In this document: positions 1 to 13,321 of the stretch, in pieces
How positions within the stretch are numbered: the stretch's first letter is position 1
How the letters are laid out: each line of letters starts with the position of its first letter
Assembly: GCA_005784505.1 (NCBI GenBank)
Contig: VCAZ01000001.1
Span: 13,811,597-13,875,596, forward strand
Origin: Bagarius yarrelli
Lineage: Eukaryota; Chordata; Actinopteri; Siluriformes; Sisoridae
Reading direction: 5' to 3'
DNA: 64,000 bases
Program-made: the position numbers and the translations under genes
The notes under the pieces: generated by a model
Databases searched by the model: none
What the model was told of the DNA's origin: nothing
Seen by the model: only the letters and a program-made list of their open reading frames with translations

Positions 1-1205
1 CAATTTTTACCTGCATAATCAAATTCACAAATGCCTAACTAGGCACGAAACTGCCCAATCTGGCAACCCGGGCTGATGGCGTATTCTGTCTGTGTGAACA
101 GGGTGCACATAAGTATACAATAAAATGTTGCCAGGCGGGTAGAAAAGTCTATAATAATGTACTGATCTCAAATTATGATAAGCTGAACATTTCTTGGTCC
201 TACACCTTCCACAGAATATACAGAAACATATAAATACATCTACACCACTTAACTTAATGATTGCTACTGGAATGTGAAAAGACTTTCAACCAGCAGAACC
301 AAAAACATTCTTGAACTGAATCACCTATCCTGTCTTTAAACATACATACCTAATAGAGCCCAATCTCTGCACTCTAAGCAATATTTAAACACAAATTTTG
401 TCCTAGTTAGTTATAACTGCAGTATTTCGTTAGTTTAATTATCTAATCAATCAATTAAAACTTGAAACACTGCATTTTTCACAGAATGGGGAAAAAAGTA
501 AAATTACATCACTTACACAAAACATGACTGCCTGCACCAATCAAGTCTACTGATGCATTTAAAACAGAGCAGACATGAAAAATATCACCTTTTTCTTTTG
601 GTACTGCTTGTGACTGTATAAAAGCACTTGCTAATGCACAGAGGCTGTGGTTGCAGATGGAATCTGACAAGATGTCATTGTATCTGAATTTTACCCTGCA
701 TAAAATGTAAAATGAACCTTGTTACATTTTTATACTTATACTGATTCAAAAACGAATTAAGCACAGACTTTCCTACCTGCAATAATTAGTTCTGACATGT
801 TTGATTTATTATTTTTCTAATGCAGCTTCAAGAAATAAAACATAAAATGGCAAGTCTGGAAATGAACAATCTGACTGCCTAAACAATGACATTTTTCTTA
901 TCTGTTTTTCTACCAATTGGGCTGTTGCCAGTTCTCACTGCAACATTGATTAGCAACATGCTAACTCATTTCCCTCAGTTACTGTATCTTTTCGAACTTC
1001 TGCTCACAATATCACACTTGGAGGAATGCAATAACTGCCCCCTCTTTATAATCATATGAGCCAACAGATATTTACATTGGCTAATGTCAACTTAATTGAT
1101 GGGAAGTGTTGTGCTGTCCTTTACATTTAGACAGTATGCCCAATTATCATGGCTATTAACGGTTTAACCCGATAGCAATATTTGTTTCGAAAAGAACAGC
1201 GCCAC

Positions 1206-1740
1206 CACTACACTACTGAAAAATGGAGTGTCCTGTACAGAATCCTGACTTAACCCCACTGAACACCTTTGGGATGAAGTGGAACACCAACTGAACCCCA
1301 GACCTCCTCATCCAACATTAGTGTATGTTTTAACTAATATTATCGTATCTAAACAATCAAAAATCCCCACAGTCACAATCCACAATGCAGTAAAAAGGAT
1401 TTTCAGAAGTAAAGAGTTTATTGATGTAAGAGTGAGACTTCATAAGAGTCTCAAACACTGTTTCAGCATGACAATGTCCCTGTACACAAAGTTCCTGATC
1501 TCCATAAAGACATGCTGTGTTCTGGTTGGAGTGGAAGAACTGGAGTGTTCTGTACAGAATCCTGACTCTGACTCAATCCCACTGAACACCTTTGGGATGA
1601 ACTGGAACACCAACCTAACCCCAGACATCCTCACCCAGCATTACACAACACAAATCCCCACTGTCACACTCCACAATCTAGTAAATAGTGGATTTTCAAA
1701 AGTATAGAGATTATAGGAGTAAAATCGAGACTTCATGTGG
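1206..1740 (+). mobile_element. Two tandem copies of decayed Tc1/mariner-like transposase 3' region
   Basis: Copies at about 1,206-1,441 and 1,442-1,740 share long stretches such as GAATCCTGACT...CCCACTGAACACCTTTGGGATGAA. Read with frameshifts, they show the end of a Tc1-type transposase: QHDNVPVHK, then NP(I/T)EHLWDELE and IPTVTLHNLV. Both are broken by stops and frame changes, so they are inactive fossils. The head-to-tail arrangement suggests local duplication. Confidence 0.75.
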
Positions 1741-3527
1741 AATAGGAAGCACAAAAACATTTATGGATGTTTAAGATGCATGTTATATATGTTTGGGTCT
1801 CCCACCACTAGGAGTAAGGTGATGATTAGTTTGGTCATTGATTTAATATTTTTGTGCATATGCAAACAAGTGCTCCTACTCAAGCACAAGCATTCTATTA
1901 AGACTCTAATTGCTATTCTTTCTTTAATTGGGTAATACTCTCTGAAATCATCACTTTGATTGGTTTAATACCGTCAGAATCAGGTTAGGGCCAACAGGGT
2001 CAGCTGGGAACCTCCAGATTCAGCGTTAAATGTTCCAGAGCTGAAATTGGTTGAAAGATTTAAATACATATCTGTTGTGCACAAAAGAAACGTATCTTTC
2101 TATATAAAAGACATGCAAGCCGGCTGACCTTGAGCTGCCCTAGTGATTGATGTGTCTGACTGTCACCACAATAACTGCATAACTGTACAAACTGAACCAA
2201 CTTTGCAGCTAGCTGGAAGTAATAGGGGAAAAATACTACTGAACACTGTAGTAGTACGAAATTCAGTAGTACCATTCATATTTATTTTTAACATTAAAGT
2301 TAACCTCTTTACCTTCAACAGGATTACTTGATAACAGAATTACAGGTGAACAAGTAGGTATACTCTATAAAGTATATAAATTATGTATATAATTATTTCT
2401 TTTTTCCAAAAATATCACCATCTTCTGAAAGAGGCTCTTGAGATAGTGTCATGCACCAGTTTAACGCCTTAAAGTTTTAACTTCAGCACTTTAGTTTTGT
2501 GTTGCATATGTCTTTCACTACATCTATAATTATAAAACATGTTATGTTCCTCTCTGGTTCACCAACCTATAATCCCAGATTGTTGTTTGATAGATTATCC
2601 AATTGTAATTATTTTTCTGTTGTTTTATGTAATGATGAAAAAACTGTTCTAAATTAGTTAATGTTAACACTAATTAACACTATTTTGACATAGATGGCAC
2701 AGATGACGAATGCTGATCGATGCCTGACATTTATCTAGTATTTAATAAATTCTTTCGTATAATAACCACACATTTCTGTCACTTTTACCTCTACTATTAA
2801 AACTATATGAATTATATTTAGGTATGACTTATGTAAATCTGTTTAGGGACCTGAAGTCAGAACAAGGAATCTCTTTTGGAAAAACTGAGGCAAAGAAAAC
2901 CTAGAACCAAACTATTGGGCTGCTCTTTATTAGTCATCAATTGAACGGTTCACAGCTTGTAGTTGTGGCACTTAAAGCCAATATATATTAGATTTTTTTT
3001 AGGCAGTTCATTAAATGCAAGTTGACCTTTTCGACTTTAGCTAAATGTTATTTGCTGCAGGCTTCAAAGTGATATGTTCCTATGTGAGGCTGGGAAACGC
3101 ATCTAGCCCACATTACTCAAATGGCACTGAGCAAATCTGTCAAGGTTTTTTAATGATGCAGTTAAAGTGTAGTGAAGCAATGCCGGGGTTCAGAAATTCA
3201 ATTGCACATTTCCTCATCTGAGCCAGGGTTGGCTACCCGCCAACCTTTTCAAATCTGATGAGTAACAAAATTAGACTTTTCTTATGATGAGGTTATTCTG
3301 ATTTAATCCAGTTTAAAGCTACTTTATTAAATGTGAGTCAGGTAGGCAACCTTGTCTACCTTCAATTAAACCAGATAGCAAACAAAACCTACCATTTATA
3401 TTCATGCAGCCAGACTTACTTGTTATTTTAACCCATTACTACTTTTCAAAATTATATGGTCACCAAAGTCTAAAGAACATCGTTACCTAGAATGTCTTAC
3501 TATGTTATATTATCAAATTCTTCTTCA

Positions 3528-3860
3528 AATGTTGTTAAGAGACACTGTTCCAGCATGACAATACTCCTGTACGCAAAACCCCTGATCTCCATGCAGACAT
3601 GTTGTGTTCTGGTTGGAGTGGAAGAACTGGAGTGCCCTGTACAGAACCCTGAAAGATTACCTTCTGGATGAACTGGAACACTGACTGAACCCCAGACCTC
3701 CTCACCCAAAATTAGTGTCTGATCTCATTAATACTATTGTAGCTGAATGAACACAAATCCACATACACAGTCACACAACACAATCTAGTGGAAAGACTTT
3801 TTAGAAGTTTGAAGGTTATAGAAGTAGGAGTGAGACTACATCTGAAATGGTGTATATATA
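3528..3860 (+). mobile_element. Decayed Tc1/mariner-like fragment
   Basis: Same family as the copies at 1.2-1.7 kb: CACTGTTCCAGCATGACAAT, then GGTTGGAGTGGAAGAACTGG, then CACAACACAATCTAGTGGAA. It has a deletion where the usual LNPIEHLWDEL coding part should be (near 3,655) and is broken by stops. Confidence 0.7.
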
Positions 3861-4480
3861 CTCACCACCAGAAGTAAGGTGTTGATTAGAATTCAACACG
3901 TTCTGTTCACATTTAGGCATTAGCCCAGTCTGACCTCATCATATAAGCTAGGACATGCCTCAAACAGCAGGTGTGTTGAGCTGTTCATTTAAATCCGTTA
4001 TTCAAGCTGTCAGTAGCATCTACAGTGGCAAACTGAATTTCACCACAACCAGCTTTCTGTGCTTGGGTTGTGTAGCAGAAGTCCATTAGATTTTACAATT
4101 ACATATCAGTTTTCCATGAAAGGCATTTGGGTTATTTGGATGTTTTTACTATTTATATTTCTGACAGCTTCGAAATATTAAACTATTAATTTGCTATTAA
4201 AAGCAAAGCATTTTAGTTAGAAGTAAAAAAAAAGGTATGTTTCTATTTATAATCCTCAATACAATATAGGTCAAATCATTTTGATTGCAGATTAGTAGTT
4301 ATTTTGTCTAAGAGAAATAAATCAAATATTTAATGTGGCTATTATGGGAAATTTTATAATATGAATGCAGCTATCAAAGTACCAAAACTGCGCAAGAACC
4401 GGACCGTGGATCGGTGTGAGAATGTGAAATGCCTGGGTGTTATGCATTTTTTTTTAAATTCAGTCTGAAAAGATCTTTAC

Positions 4481-4622
4481 CCACTGTAATGCAGCTTTAA
4501 TGTTTTGTGATACACTGTCCCCATCATACTTCATCCAGCTGTCTTGGGTGATGAAAAAGAAGCAGGCTGTGTCTATGAGGATACATTCCATGATGTCAAA
4601 AGCATCAATCAGACCAACAACC
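4481..4622 (-). other. Exon-like open frame on minus strand, possibly a gene relic
   Basis: On the minus strand a segment between a weak acceptor (ACTTTACCCAG) and a donor TGG|gtaaag reads VVGLIDAFDIMECILIDT then ACFFFITQDSW and MKYDGDSVSQNIKAALQW. Codon use and residue pattern look protein-like (aromatic and acidic residues, no low complexity). The frame stays open past both sites as a 62-codon stretch starting MIKGRTLPR. No family is recognised and no partner exon was found. It may be an exon, a retroposed relic or chance. Confidence 0.2.
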
Positions 4623-6056
4623 CTGGGTAAAGTTCTGCCCTTTATCATCTGCTGTCAAGTGTGGTTCAACTGCAGCACATTTTAAGCTGCTTACTGTACC
4701 TTAGGAATGAGAGGTTCAACTGCAAGGGTAAGCATCTTATTTGAAGCTTTGCAGCATACCACAGCTACCCTTAGAGGCAGTGATGTTGGTTTTCTACATG
4801 CACAATGCACTACTTAAATTCTTAATCCAAACTAATCCATCATTACTAAATGAAAGTAGTCAAATTCTGGACCTCGTCAGATAAATCGGTGACAGCTATG
4901 CTAATATTCTGCAGTAGTCTGGCGAAAAAAGATGTAAAGCAGCCAATGCAACTTCCGGCTGACTTTCTATCTACTAAAGTAGGTGGATTATCTGTTTTTC
5001 CGAAGGCCATTTATATGCCAGCTTTGCAGGATAAAGTTTATGCCATTTAAATGCCATGTTTGCAAAAAGAAAGTATTTACCGGTTTACTTTAGATATCTC
5101 ATAAAAACAAAACATATTTTTGAAATTTGTGTTAAACAAGTATTGATTTTATTTTAAAAATATTTTATTTAAAAATATCTTTTTTTTAGTGCAATTGAAC
5201 AAAGCCTTGGGTGCAATGCCAACAAACTGTTTGCTAAATATCTAATGCATATGACTAAAAACTAAAAACATTTGCAACTCAGTCATTCTGATTGACTGGA
5301 GTCTCTCTGTTTGTCTGGAAGAACCAAGTATCACATGTGATAGCCAAGCCATGAAAAAAAACATTGTGATGCTCTACTTCTTCCCTCATGGAAGATAGAA
5401 GTAATTGTGTTTACAGCTGTGCCTAAACTAGTCTTCATCTGGCTGGGTTATTTTGTATTTTTATAACAATGATAATAATAAAAGCATATAATTTTTTTGT
5501 TTAATTATACATATATTTACTTTAGATATCTCATGAATTTGTTTGTGATTCTCCATGTATTCTGTTTTCTTGTTATTTTTCTGTGTTGTGTTGTTAATCC
5601 ACTGATACTTTTGCTAGTCTGGTTGCTCAGCACATTGCACAAAATAACAAACCTGCTGCTGCATAAGATGCCCCAGTTAGAGGAAAATATCTCGAATCAT
5701 TCTAGTAATGCTGTATTTTTCATAATAAAACTATTTTTGTCAAGGTAAGGCATTTTGCATACACCATTATTCAAAGAAACCTTCATTTATCTAATTTATG
5801 TACCTAAAAATGTAAGGGTTATGAACCTTGCTCCACAATCTTTCAAACAGCAAGCTACCACTTTATTATAAATTCCTCTTGTATTGACAGAAAGTTGTGG
5901 CGGCATGTATGTTACAGAAAACTACTATTCAGGTGTGACAAACCTGGTGTCTGATAAGATTTTTTTTTGTCCTACTAAAACAGACCTAAAGTACTACCCA
6001 ACATACACCAATACAGCAAAGTTAGTCCATCGTTTTCTGTAATAATAAGTGGTAAT

Positions 6057-6247
6057 AAGGGGAAGGGGTGGCGCAGTGGTTAAGTTGTTGGACTATTAAC
6101 TTGAGGACCCGGGTTCGATTCCCAGCTCCACCAAGCCACCACTGTTGGGCCCCTGATCAACCCCCAACTGCTCAGTTGTATAACAAGGAATATTGTATGT
6201 CACTCTGAATAAGGGCGTCTGCCATATGCTGCAAATGTAAATGTAAT
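6057..6247 (+). mobile_element. tRNA-derived SINE, nearly full length
   Basis: Pol III A box region TGGCGCAGTGGTTAAG near 6,069 and B box GGGTTCGATTC at 6,111, then the body CACTGTTGGGCCCCTGATCA and the fish 3' module AATAAGGGCGTCTGCCATAT to CAAATGTAAATG. Confidence 0.85.
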
Positions 6248-7458
6248 AAGCTTAGCTCTTCCTGGAAGGCTTTTCACCATATGACGGATCACCTCTGTAG
6301 GGAGTTTAGCTGGAAACGTTCGTGAGATAAGGTATGAATGTGTGGTGTTGAGGTCAGTCAGTGCTGCAGTTGGTGTCCACTGAGTCGGAGATCTGAATAG
6401 GTTGCATTAGTTTAGAATCTACCATGCTGCATTTATCTGTGTTATGCCAATGAAAGAAAACAATGTATCCAAAATGGCGGTGTTAATAACAGTAAAAGAT
6501 CTGTATTGTCTCTCAGTTCCTAGGGCACACTGAGAAAATGAAGCTTATTAAGAAGTCGTGACCCTGCGGGCCTACCCCGGAGTCACAGGGAGCAACATTT
6601 AGATTCTGTTTCTTCAAGCATGATAGGAAGACTGCAATGTTACACACCTCTTACCCAGCAAAACTGACATTGATGAGAAACGTCAATCTGCTTTCCACTC
6701 CACCAAGTATGCAACATGCACCCCTGATATTTTTCCCAGAAAAGCAGTACTGTTGAATTTCACTCTGCTCAGTGCTGACACACCAAGGAGACCTTGAAAA
6801 GAACACAGATACAGTCACAAGCTATCAGGATAGTAATACCAATAGTCTTATTATCATAAACTGCATACACACATATAAATAACCCTGTCTGCTTTTCTGA
6901 TTTGCTCAGGCTTAACTTCAGCCTTCTGAATAGGCTATTCTATTTAATGCCCTGTCTGCTGTCATCCTCACATTAAAAAACCAATATAAATCAACAAGCT
7001 GCTGGCAAGATACGTTTCACACTTGTCTCTAGAATTGGTTCCCAAGGCAATCAAGAGAAAGACAGATTTGTGGTGATAGTCAAGCCACAAAATAACAAAA
7101 ACCTGAACTAGAGGCCATTGTGGTGTGCTTGGAGCTTTTGACCATAATGGTGCACTTTTATTTTAAAGGTGCAGAAGGACATTTTGGAAAATGCTAACTG
7201 TAGCCTGATAGCACCGAAACGTTCCACCCTCCCTGCAAATTATCGTCCGAAGACAAAAAAAACAACATTACTACGATATATAATGTGTTATTCACCAGTG
7301 AGAATAACGTAGAGTTCAGTTAGTAACAGTACTAAATACCAAACAAAATAACAGCACCTGCTTACACGCTGATTGAGCTAATTTGTTACCTAATCCAGAT
7401 ATAGTCTCAGTATTTCTCCTAAAATAAACTTTACAACAATGTCTTTTCACTTTGTGTT

Positions 7459-7640
7459 CGTTCAGCTACAATAGTTCAGTCAGTGTTCCAGTTCATTCCG
7501 AAGGTGTTCAGTGAGGTTGAGTCAGATTCCACTTTAGCTCTTTCACTCCAACCAGAACACATAATTTCTTTATGGAGATCAGGAGCTTTGTGTGCAGGGA
7601 CATTGTCCTGCTGGGACAGTGTTTGAGTATCTTAGTTTCA
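7459..7640 (-). mobile_element. Decayed Tc1/mariner-like fragment, minus strand
   Basis: The reverse complement carries the same landmarks as the other copies (CACTGTCCCAGCAGGACAAT, then CACTGAACACCTTCGGAATG). The conserved WPxQSPDLNP coding part is partly deleted. Not functional. Confidence 0.65.
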
Positions 7641-8711
7641 ATAAGAGAAAATCCTATTGCTACAGTATATAAAGACATCCTAGTCAACTGTGTGTCTCCA
7701 ATCAGTCTAAATGTCTGGCTATATGAGACAACCGTTAATATGGTCAGTCTTATTGCCATTTTTGTTCATTTAAATTTTTTGTTTGCATTTATCTGTGTGT
7801 TACACAACTGTGTGCATTTTTCTCTAGTACAGCCATTGTGCGAAACCCAATGTAATATACAGAAGCAACTGCTTTCAACACTTAGTTTAAAAACTGCATG
7901 ACGAAGTAAACAGCAACAAGCACATTTTCAGAATTGTTATCATCTGTGACCAGACACAGATTTTCCTACATGCTGTTAAAACAAGCTGTTCTTTCACAAC
8001 CCTGGCCAGACTTTTTCTTTTTTTCTTTCCTGCAGCCATGTTGCTTATACATTAATGTTTTCTACTGGTGATTTTTGTCATGGGGGATTACTAACCAAAA
8101 CAGGGAGAGAAATCTAATCAGCACAAGCAGTGGAGGGAGAAAGTGTGTCTGCCTACTTTGCTTTTAAAATGTCGCTGAGCAGAACTGTTTCAGGCTTCAC
8201 ATTGACAGCAACATGACATTGGAAATGAATTATAGTCAATATCCTATGAAGTTATGCTGTCGGATCCATCACCGAGATTAACCTGATGCTGGGTTTATAG
8301 GCTGCTTATTCTAAAACCACTTTAAAATGTATAGAATCCATCAAGGGATTTGACATTTCCTGTTTCTGTATTTTTCAGTTGATCAAGAGACAAGACAATG
8401 CCTAAAAATGCTTTTTTTCAACGGATCAGTGCAGGAGGCAGATCTAACGTAATAAATGTCAACGGTAGCTACAGCTTCAGCACAGGAGCTGGCAGATGTT
8501 GACTGATGCTAGCCAAAAGGCAGCTTAGCCAAGTCTGCAGATGAAGATATCTTGTTTGGGATGAGTCTCAAAGCTCTTACTGGGGCCACTTCAGGCTTAA
8601 TTTAAGTGAAAACAGTTATCCAGCTAAGAAGATTCACTCATTTTAATGTGCTCCAGCACTGCTAGAGGAGACTGATTGGGAGAAATTACACAGACTCTGA
8701 GCGCAAACATG

Positions 8712-8712
<1 letters not shown>

Positions 8713-8775
<63 letters not shown>

Positions 8776-8782
8776 AACACAG
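8713..8782. repeat. (CA)n microsatellite
   Basis: About 24 nearly uninterrupted CA units, then variants with AAAC. A 61-codon minus-strand frame here is only VC repeats. Confidence 0.9.
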
Positions 8783-10245
8783 ACCAGTGCACTTGATTTT
8801 GCAGCTTGGGCAATGTGACTGCTGCCAATTTGCTCTGCTTATATTTTGAGGAAAAATATATTATTTCATATAGAGATTATATTTTAATTTTTAAAAAAAG
8901 TGAAAAAAAAGAAGCTACAAAGTGTGATGACTTTACAAGTCTATTTTTATAAACATGCTTTCTTTTTTTTCTATTTTCCAGCTTTCTTTCCTTGTTTCTT
9001 TCCTTTTGTCATTCCGCTTCCTTTCATTCGTTTTTTTTTTTTTGCTTCCCAGCTTCCTTTTTGTTTCCTTTTTTTACTTACATCTTCTTTCTGCTGCTTT
9101 CTCTGTTCAGTATCTCACATTATATTACTGTCTGATGAAAAGTATGTCACTAAATACCCATTTTTTTAATTACACAGATTTTCTAAAGGAATTTATAATT
9201 AACACAGTTAAATAAATTTCCAAAACGATTCACGAAGCCACATTGACTCACGTAACTAGTATTTTATTTGCTGGCAATCTGTTTATATTTACTGGTAGGT
9301 TTTAGTCTATGCTGTCATTTATGCCTCTCAGCCCCCCCATTTTAAGTTTTAAATTACTTATCACCTTACTTATCGTATATATTTTATTTATTTATACTTA
9401 TATTTTTTATTAGTTTTTTGTCTTTTGTGACACAACCACTAGTAATAATCAACATTAAATAACGCAGAAAGAACACATCAGCTCTTACTTTTTAAAGAGA
9501 ATAAGAAACCATGAATTTCCTAAATAATATTCTACCTCAGAAGAAACCTTCTTTATAGAGTGCTGTTTAATTTTTACGAGATTAATGTCTGAACACGATG
9601 ATCACAAAGATAAAAACTTGCAGGAAAGTAGAAAAGTAGATCATTGACATTATGAGTACACGGAATCCTTAGGTACACTGTGAGACTTCTGTAAATTTCA
9701 CTCGCACTGAGACTGAGGATTTACAATCAAATCAGCAAAGGAAATGATTAAAGGGAACTCTTCCATTTATTAAGGAGTTAGAAAAAGGGAACATATTAAG
9801 CCCTTAAGTATAATGCATATTAACAGTGACTGTACATGTAAAACACAAACAGAGTTTATAATGTGGTTTCTGTAAAAACTTTTAACCAGCAGAACAAACT
9901 ATTTTACCTTCAACTATTATACCTTCAAACAAATATTAAATAAATATTTACAGCATTATGAAGACACCCTTACGCAAAGAAATTTCCATTTATCTGAGCA
10001 GTGGATGGCTTAGGGTCTTGCAAATAAGCTCGACAGTTTCAGCTTGGTGATCCTAGAAATAAAAGCGTACAGCCTTCCGATTAGCAGTCCAACACCTTAA
10101 CCTCTGAGCTTTTACTTGCTTCTGAACTGAACTGCTGTAAAGTCAGTAGATTTCTTTATAACAGCATAATAATGTATCACATTTACCAGAATATCATCAG
10201 GCATCAGACTGTGTACAAGTCAGTAATTATTTGCATAACATTTCT

Positions 10246-10435
10246 GGCATTTGGTATACACCCGTATCCAGAGCCACTCACACTTACCTGATTATTTTAT
10301 CCAATTGGGCAGTTGAAGGTTAGGGGCCCTGCCCAGAGGCCCAGCAGTGGCAGCATGGTAGTGCTGGAAATTGTACCCATTAATCTTCTGCATTCCAATC
10401 AGCTGTTCAACACTAACCACCTGAACCACAATACT
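10246..10435 (-). mobile_element. tRNA-derived SINE, minus strand, diverged
   Basis: The reverse complement has the 3' module (ccgtatccagagcc on the + strand), the body GGGGCCCTGCCCAGAGGCCC and the tRNA-like head (AGCTGTTCAACACTAACCAC). An 81-codon open frame over it is incidental. Confidence 0.7.
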
Positions 10436-10903
10436 ATTACTTACCTTAGAGATGTACTCGAAGATGCATATCACATTCAGTCCGGTACCAGGCAGAACCA
10501 TTTTGAGGGGTGGCTGTAACATTTTGAATGTTAGCATGGGTTTATTAGTAAATTACAATATAATTCAGATTCTTTTCCGGATGCCGCTGAAGACCGAGTC
10601 AAGCTGTTGGTTCACTGTCAGACTGAAAAAATCTGGAGGACGTGGCTATTGACAAAACATCACACACTCCTGGGAGAAAAATCTAGAGAAAGAATCTTCT
10701 CTCTGGTAATAAGCAGGCTAAAGATCTTAAGCTGCAGTTACAGGATTAGTGAAAAAGATTCTAAATGCTTACTTAGAGTCTTTCCTCTTATATCTTACTG
10801 TTGCTTATGGACATTTTCAATAAACAGGTTCCTTAGGCTGTGGCACTTTAGGTCAATTCCACAGTCTGTGTTTTCCTGGCAAGGCACACATTTCAACACT
10901 GGG

Positions 10904-11060
10904 CAGTGGTGTCTCAAATGATTAAGGCTCTAAGTTGTTGATTGAAAGACCAGGAAGACTTGGGTTTAAGTCCAACCGCCACTGTTGGGTCTTTAAGCAA
11001 GGCCCTTAACCCTTCCTGCTATCAACCCTCTAATATGGAATATGCAAAGAAAAAAAATTT
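10904..11060 (+). mobile_element. tRNA-derived SINE, second subfamily, truncated
   Basis: Head GTGGTGTCTCAAATGATTAA, B box GGGTTTAAGTC, body CCACTGTTGGGTCTTTAAGC and CCTTAACCCTTCCTGCTATC. The body resembles the copy at 18.0 kb rather than the GGGCGTCTGCC-tailed group. The 3' end is lost. Confidence 0.65.
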
Positions 11061-12782
11061 ACTATATATTGTACTGTGTATAATATGTATAATATGTAAA
11101 TAATAAACTTTCAATTTGAAGTCGGTAAAGGGGATTAGAACCAGCATTTCTATAGAGGCAGTTTAGTACATTTTAATTTGAATGCTGACATGCAGACCAA
11201 GGAACCAAGGACCAAGCTACTAGATCCAAGTTAAGGTATTAAAGGCCGGTGCTGTGGTGTAGTGATAATCACCTTTTATACCTTTAACACCAAAGCAGCA
11301 AGCATACATTATCCCTCAGGTTCTTAGAAAACCTTTCCAGCAGCACACCTCTTTAGTCACTCACAGCAACACAATCCAGTTAGCTTAGAAACACTAGGAT
11401 TATTTGTTATAGCAAAAACAGCGAAAAATAGCCCCAGCAACTGAGTAATGGTTATTAGAAGAAATATAAAGAGGGTTTAGTGAAGAAAAGTTGGCTCCAA
11501 CTCTGGCGTGCCGCAGTTAGGCTGTGAACAGCATCCGAACACATTAGCAGCTTATCTTAACTAGAGGCAGGATAAATGGCAAGGCACAGGAATCTAGTGT
11601 AAAGCTGTTATGGAAGCACAGATGTGTTGCTAAAAAAGAAAGCTTCTTTATGTGAGTCAGGAGAGTGCAGCTAACTTAAAGGCTTGCAGGTTACAGAAGG
11701 CACGAAATGACAAAATTAGATCTTTAAGAAGATACAAGATGTCTTTAGTAGATGCCAGGATGTCATAGACTATTATATTTTAAAAAATGTATAACGTAGG
11801 ACACATTAAGATTAGGATTTGATAAAGTCCATACATCGGAAATGTATGCCCATCATGATAAACTTGTTTTCTGCAGAAAAGCTCATATAGTATTTGTGAT
11901 GTCTGTCAATTTCGGCTAAAACCTATCCTATCAAACACACCTGCTTACTTGGTCCATCAATAGCCTTCAAATATAAGCTGAGAGGCTGTACACTAAATCA
12001 TTTTATGATGTTGGCTCCATAAATCCACTAGATAGGAACCTATAGCGTAAGTCATGCGTAAAAGCATCATTAGCTTTGTCGATGGCTTTGTTATTATTAT
12101 CATAGATTTTGTTATTAATAAAATCCATGGTTATGAGCTGCTGCTGGTCTTAATCTTTTTTTGGCATATTCAGTATAGCTTAGTTTTTCTCATAAACCCT
12201 AAAATTGAATTAGAAAGACAATGCAATATCGCTTCAACTGAATGTCCTTTTATATATTAGGCATTAGATTAAACTAGAATTCGAGACCATTTTGTAGCAG
12301 ATTTGCCACAAGAAGTTTTTTAACACGCTAATGCTTTTTTATGTATTTAATGAACGTTTATTACTTTTAACACAATAAATGCTGGATTACAGATAATATA
12401 ATTAGTAAACCTATTCCTCCTCCTGCCCCTCTGTCCTTTCTAATGCTGTGATTTTAACAGATATGAAATTTGTAATATTAATTGTGCAAATTACAATAAA
12501 CGTTAGTGTTATATTGCATAGGTGTGTACAAACAAGGTATGTATGTTGTACTATATAGATTTAGTATGTCTGAATCATTAGTATGACAGACATAGTATGC
12601 AATAAGCCCCCGACTATCGTACTACCGCTGGGTTTGTTTTTTCAAATCTCATTGACACTATGCAGAACAATATAATACAGTATAAACTTTCTAAACAGTT
12701 GGAAAGTACATAAGTAAGGAACAGCTTACTTAAATGTAGTAAATACTTGTGTGCGATTTCAGATGCAACATTAGAGTTAAAT

Positions 12783-13321
12783 CAGTGGCGGGCCTTGCAT
12801 AAGGTACCTGGGCCTTCAGTGGTGACTGATAAACCTCTTAATACCACCACCGTCATAATTATAGAAAAATTTTAGAAACTATCCATACTATACAAAAACG
12901 CAATATGACAAGAGAGATACATTTCACGAATTAAGGGCAAATACCAATTTCTTTAAAGCAAGCATCCCGGTCAACATAACTCCAAACCCATCTGGATTAG
13001 TTCAGAATCAATATTTATCTAATAACAATACACAAAATGTAATAAATTACAGAACTAAGTCAATTTCTGTATTAATGTGTGCAGATCCCTACCAACGTGT
13101 TATGCTAGGCAAACATGGCTGTAACAGTTTTGCTCTGATGAACCAATCAAAGGACAGAAAAATAGGGCTAGCTGGCCCTGAAAGGCAAACTTAAAATCTG
13201 ATTGGTTAAAGAAACAGTCCTGTTGCTAATATAGTTTAATTTACATTAGCCAGCACTACTGATTCTAAAGGCTCTGGGCAGATTAAATTAACATCGGTGC
13301 TCGGAAAAGTGGGCCACTGCT
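12783..13321. mobile_element. hAT-like non-autonomous element with short terminal inverted repeats
   Basis: The left end CAGTGGCGGGCCTTGCAT (from about 12,785) pairs imperfectly with the right end GTGGGCCACTGCT. No transposase frame inside. A part of the same family (about 13,180-13,290) recurs inverted at 23,015-23,165. The TIR type resembles fish hAT families. No clear 8-base target duplication is seen. Confidence 0.55.

Noticed and set aside
1279..1707. 142-codon + strand frame
   Set aside because: It crosses two decayed transposase copies in shifting frames and is not an intact gene.
6057..6130. Possible tRNA gene from A and B boxes
   Set aside because: The boxes belong to a SINE head. 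It has no proper cloverleaf and continues into the SINE body. The same holds for the other SINE copies.
8643..8828. 61-codon minus-strand frame
   Set aside because: Mostly VCVCVC from the (CA)n microsatellite.
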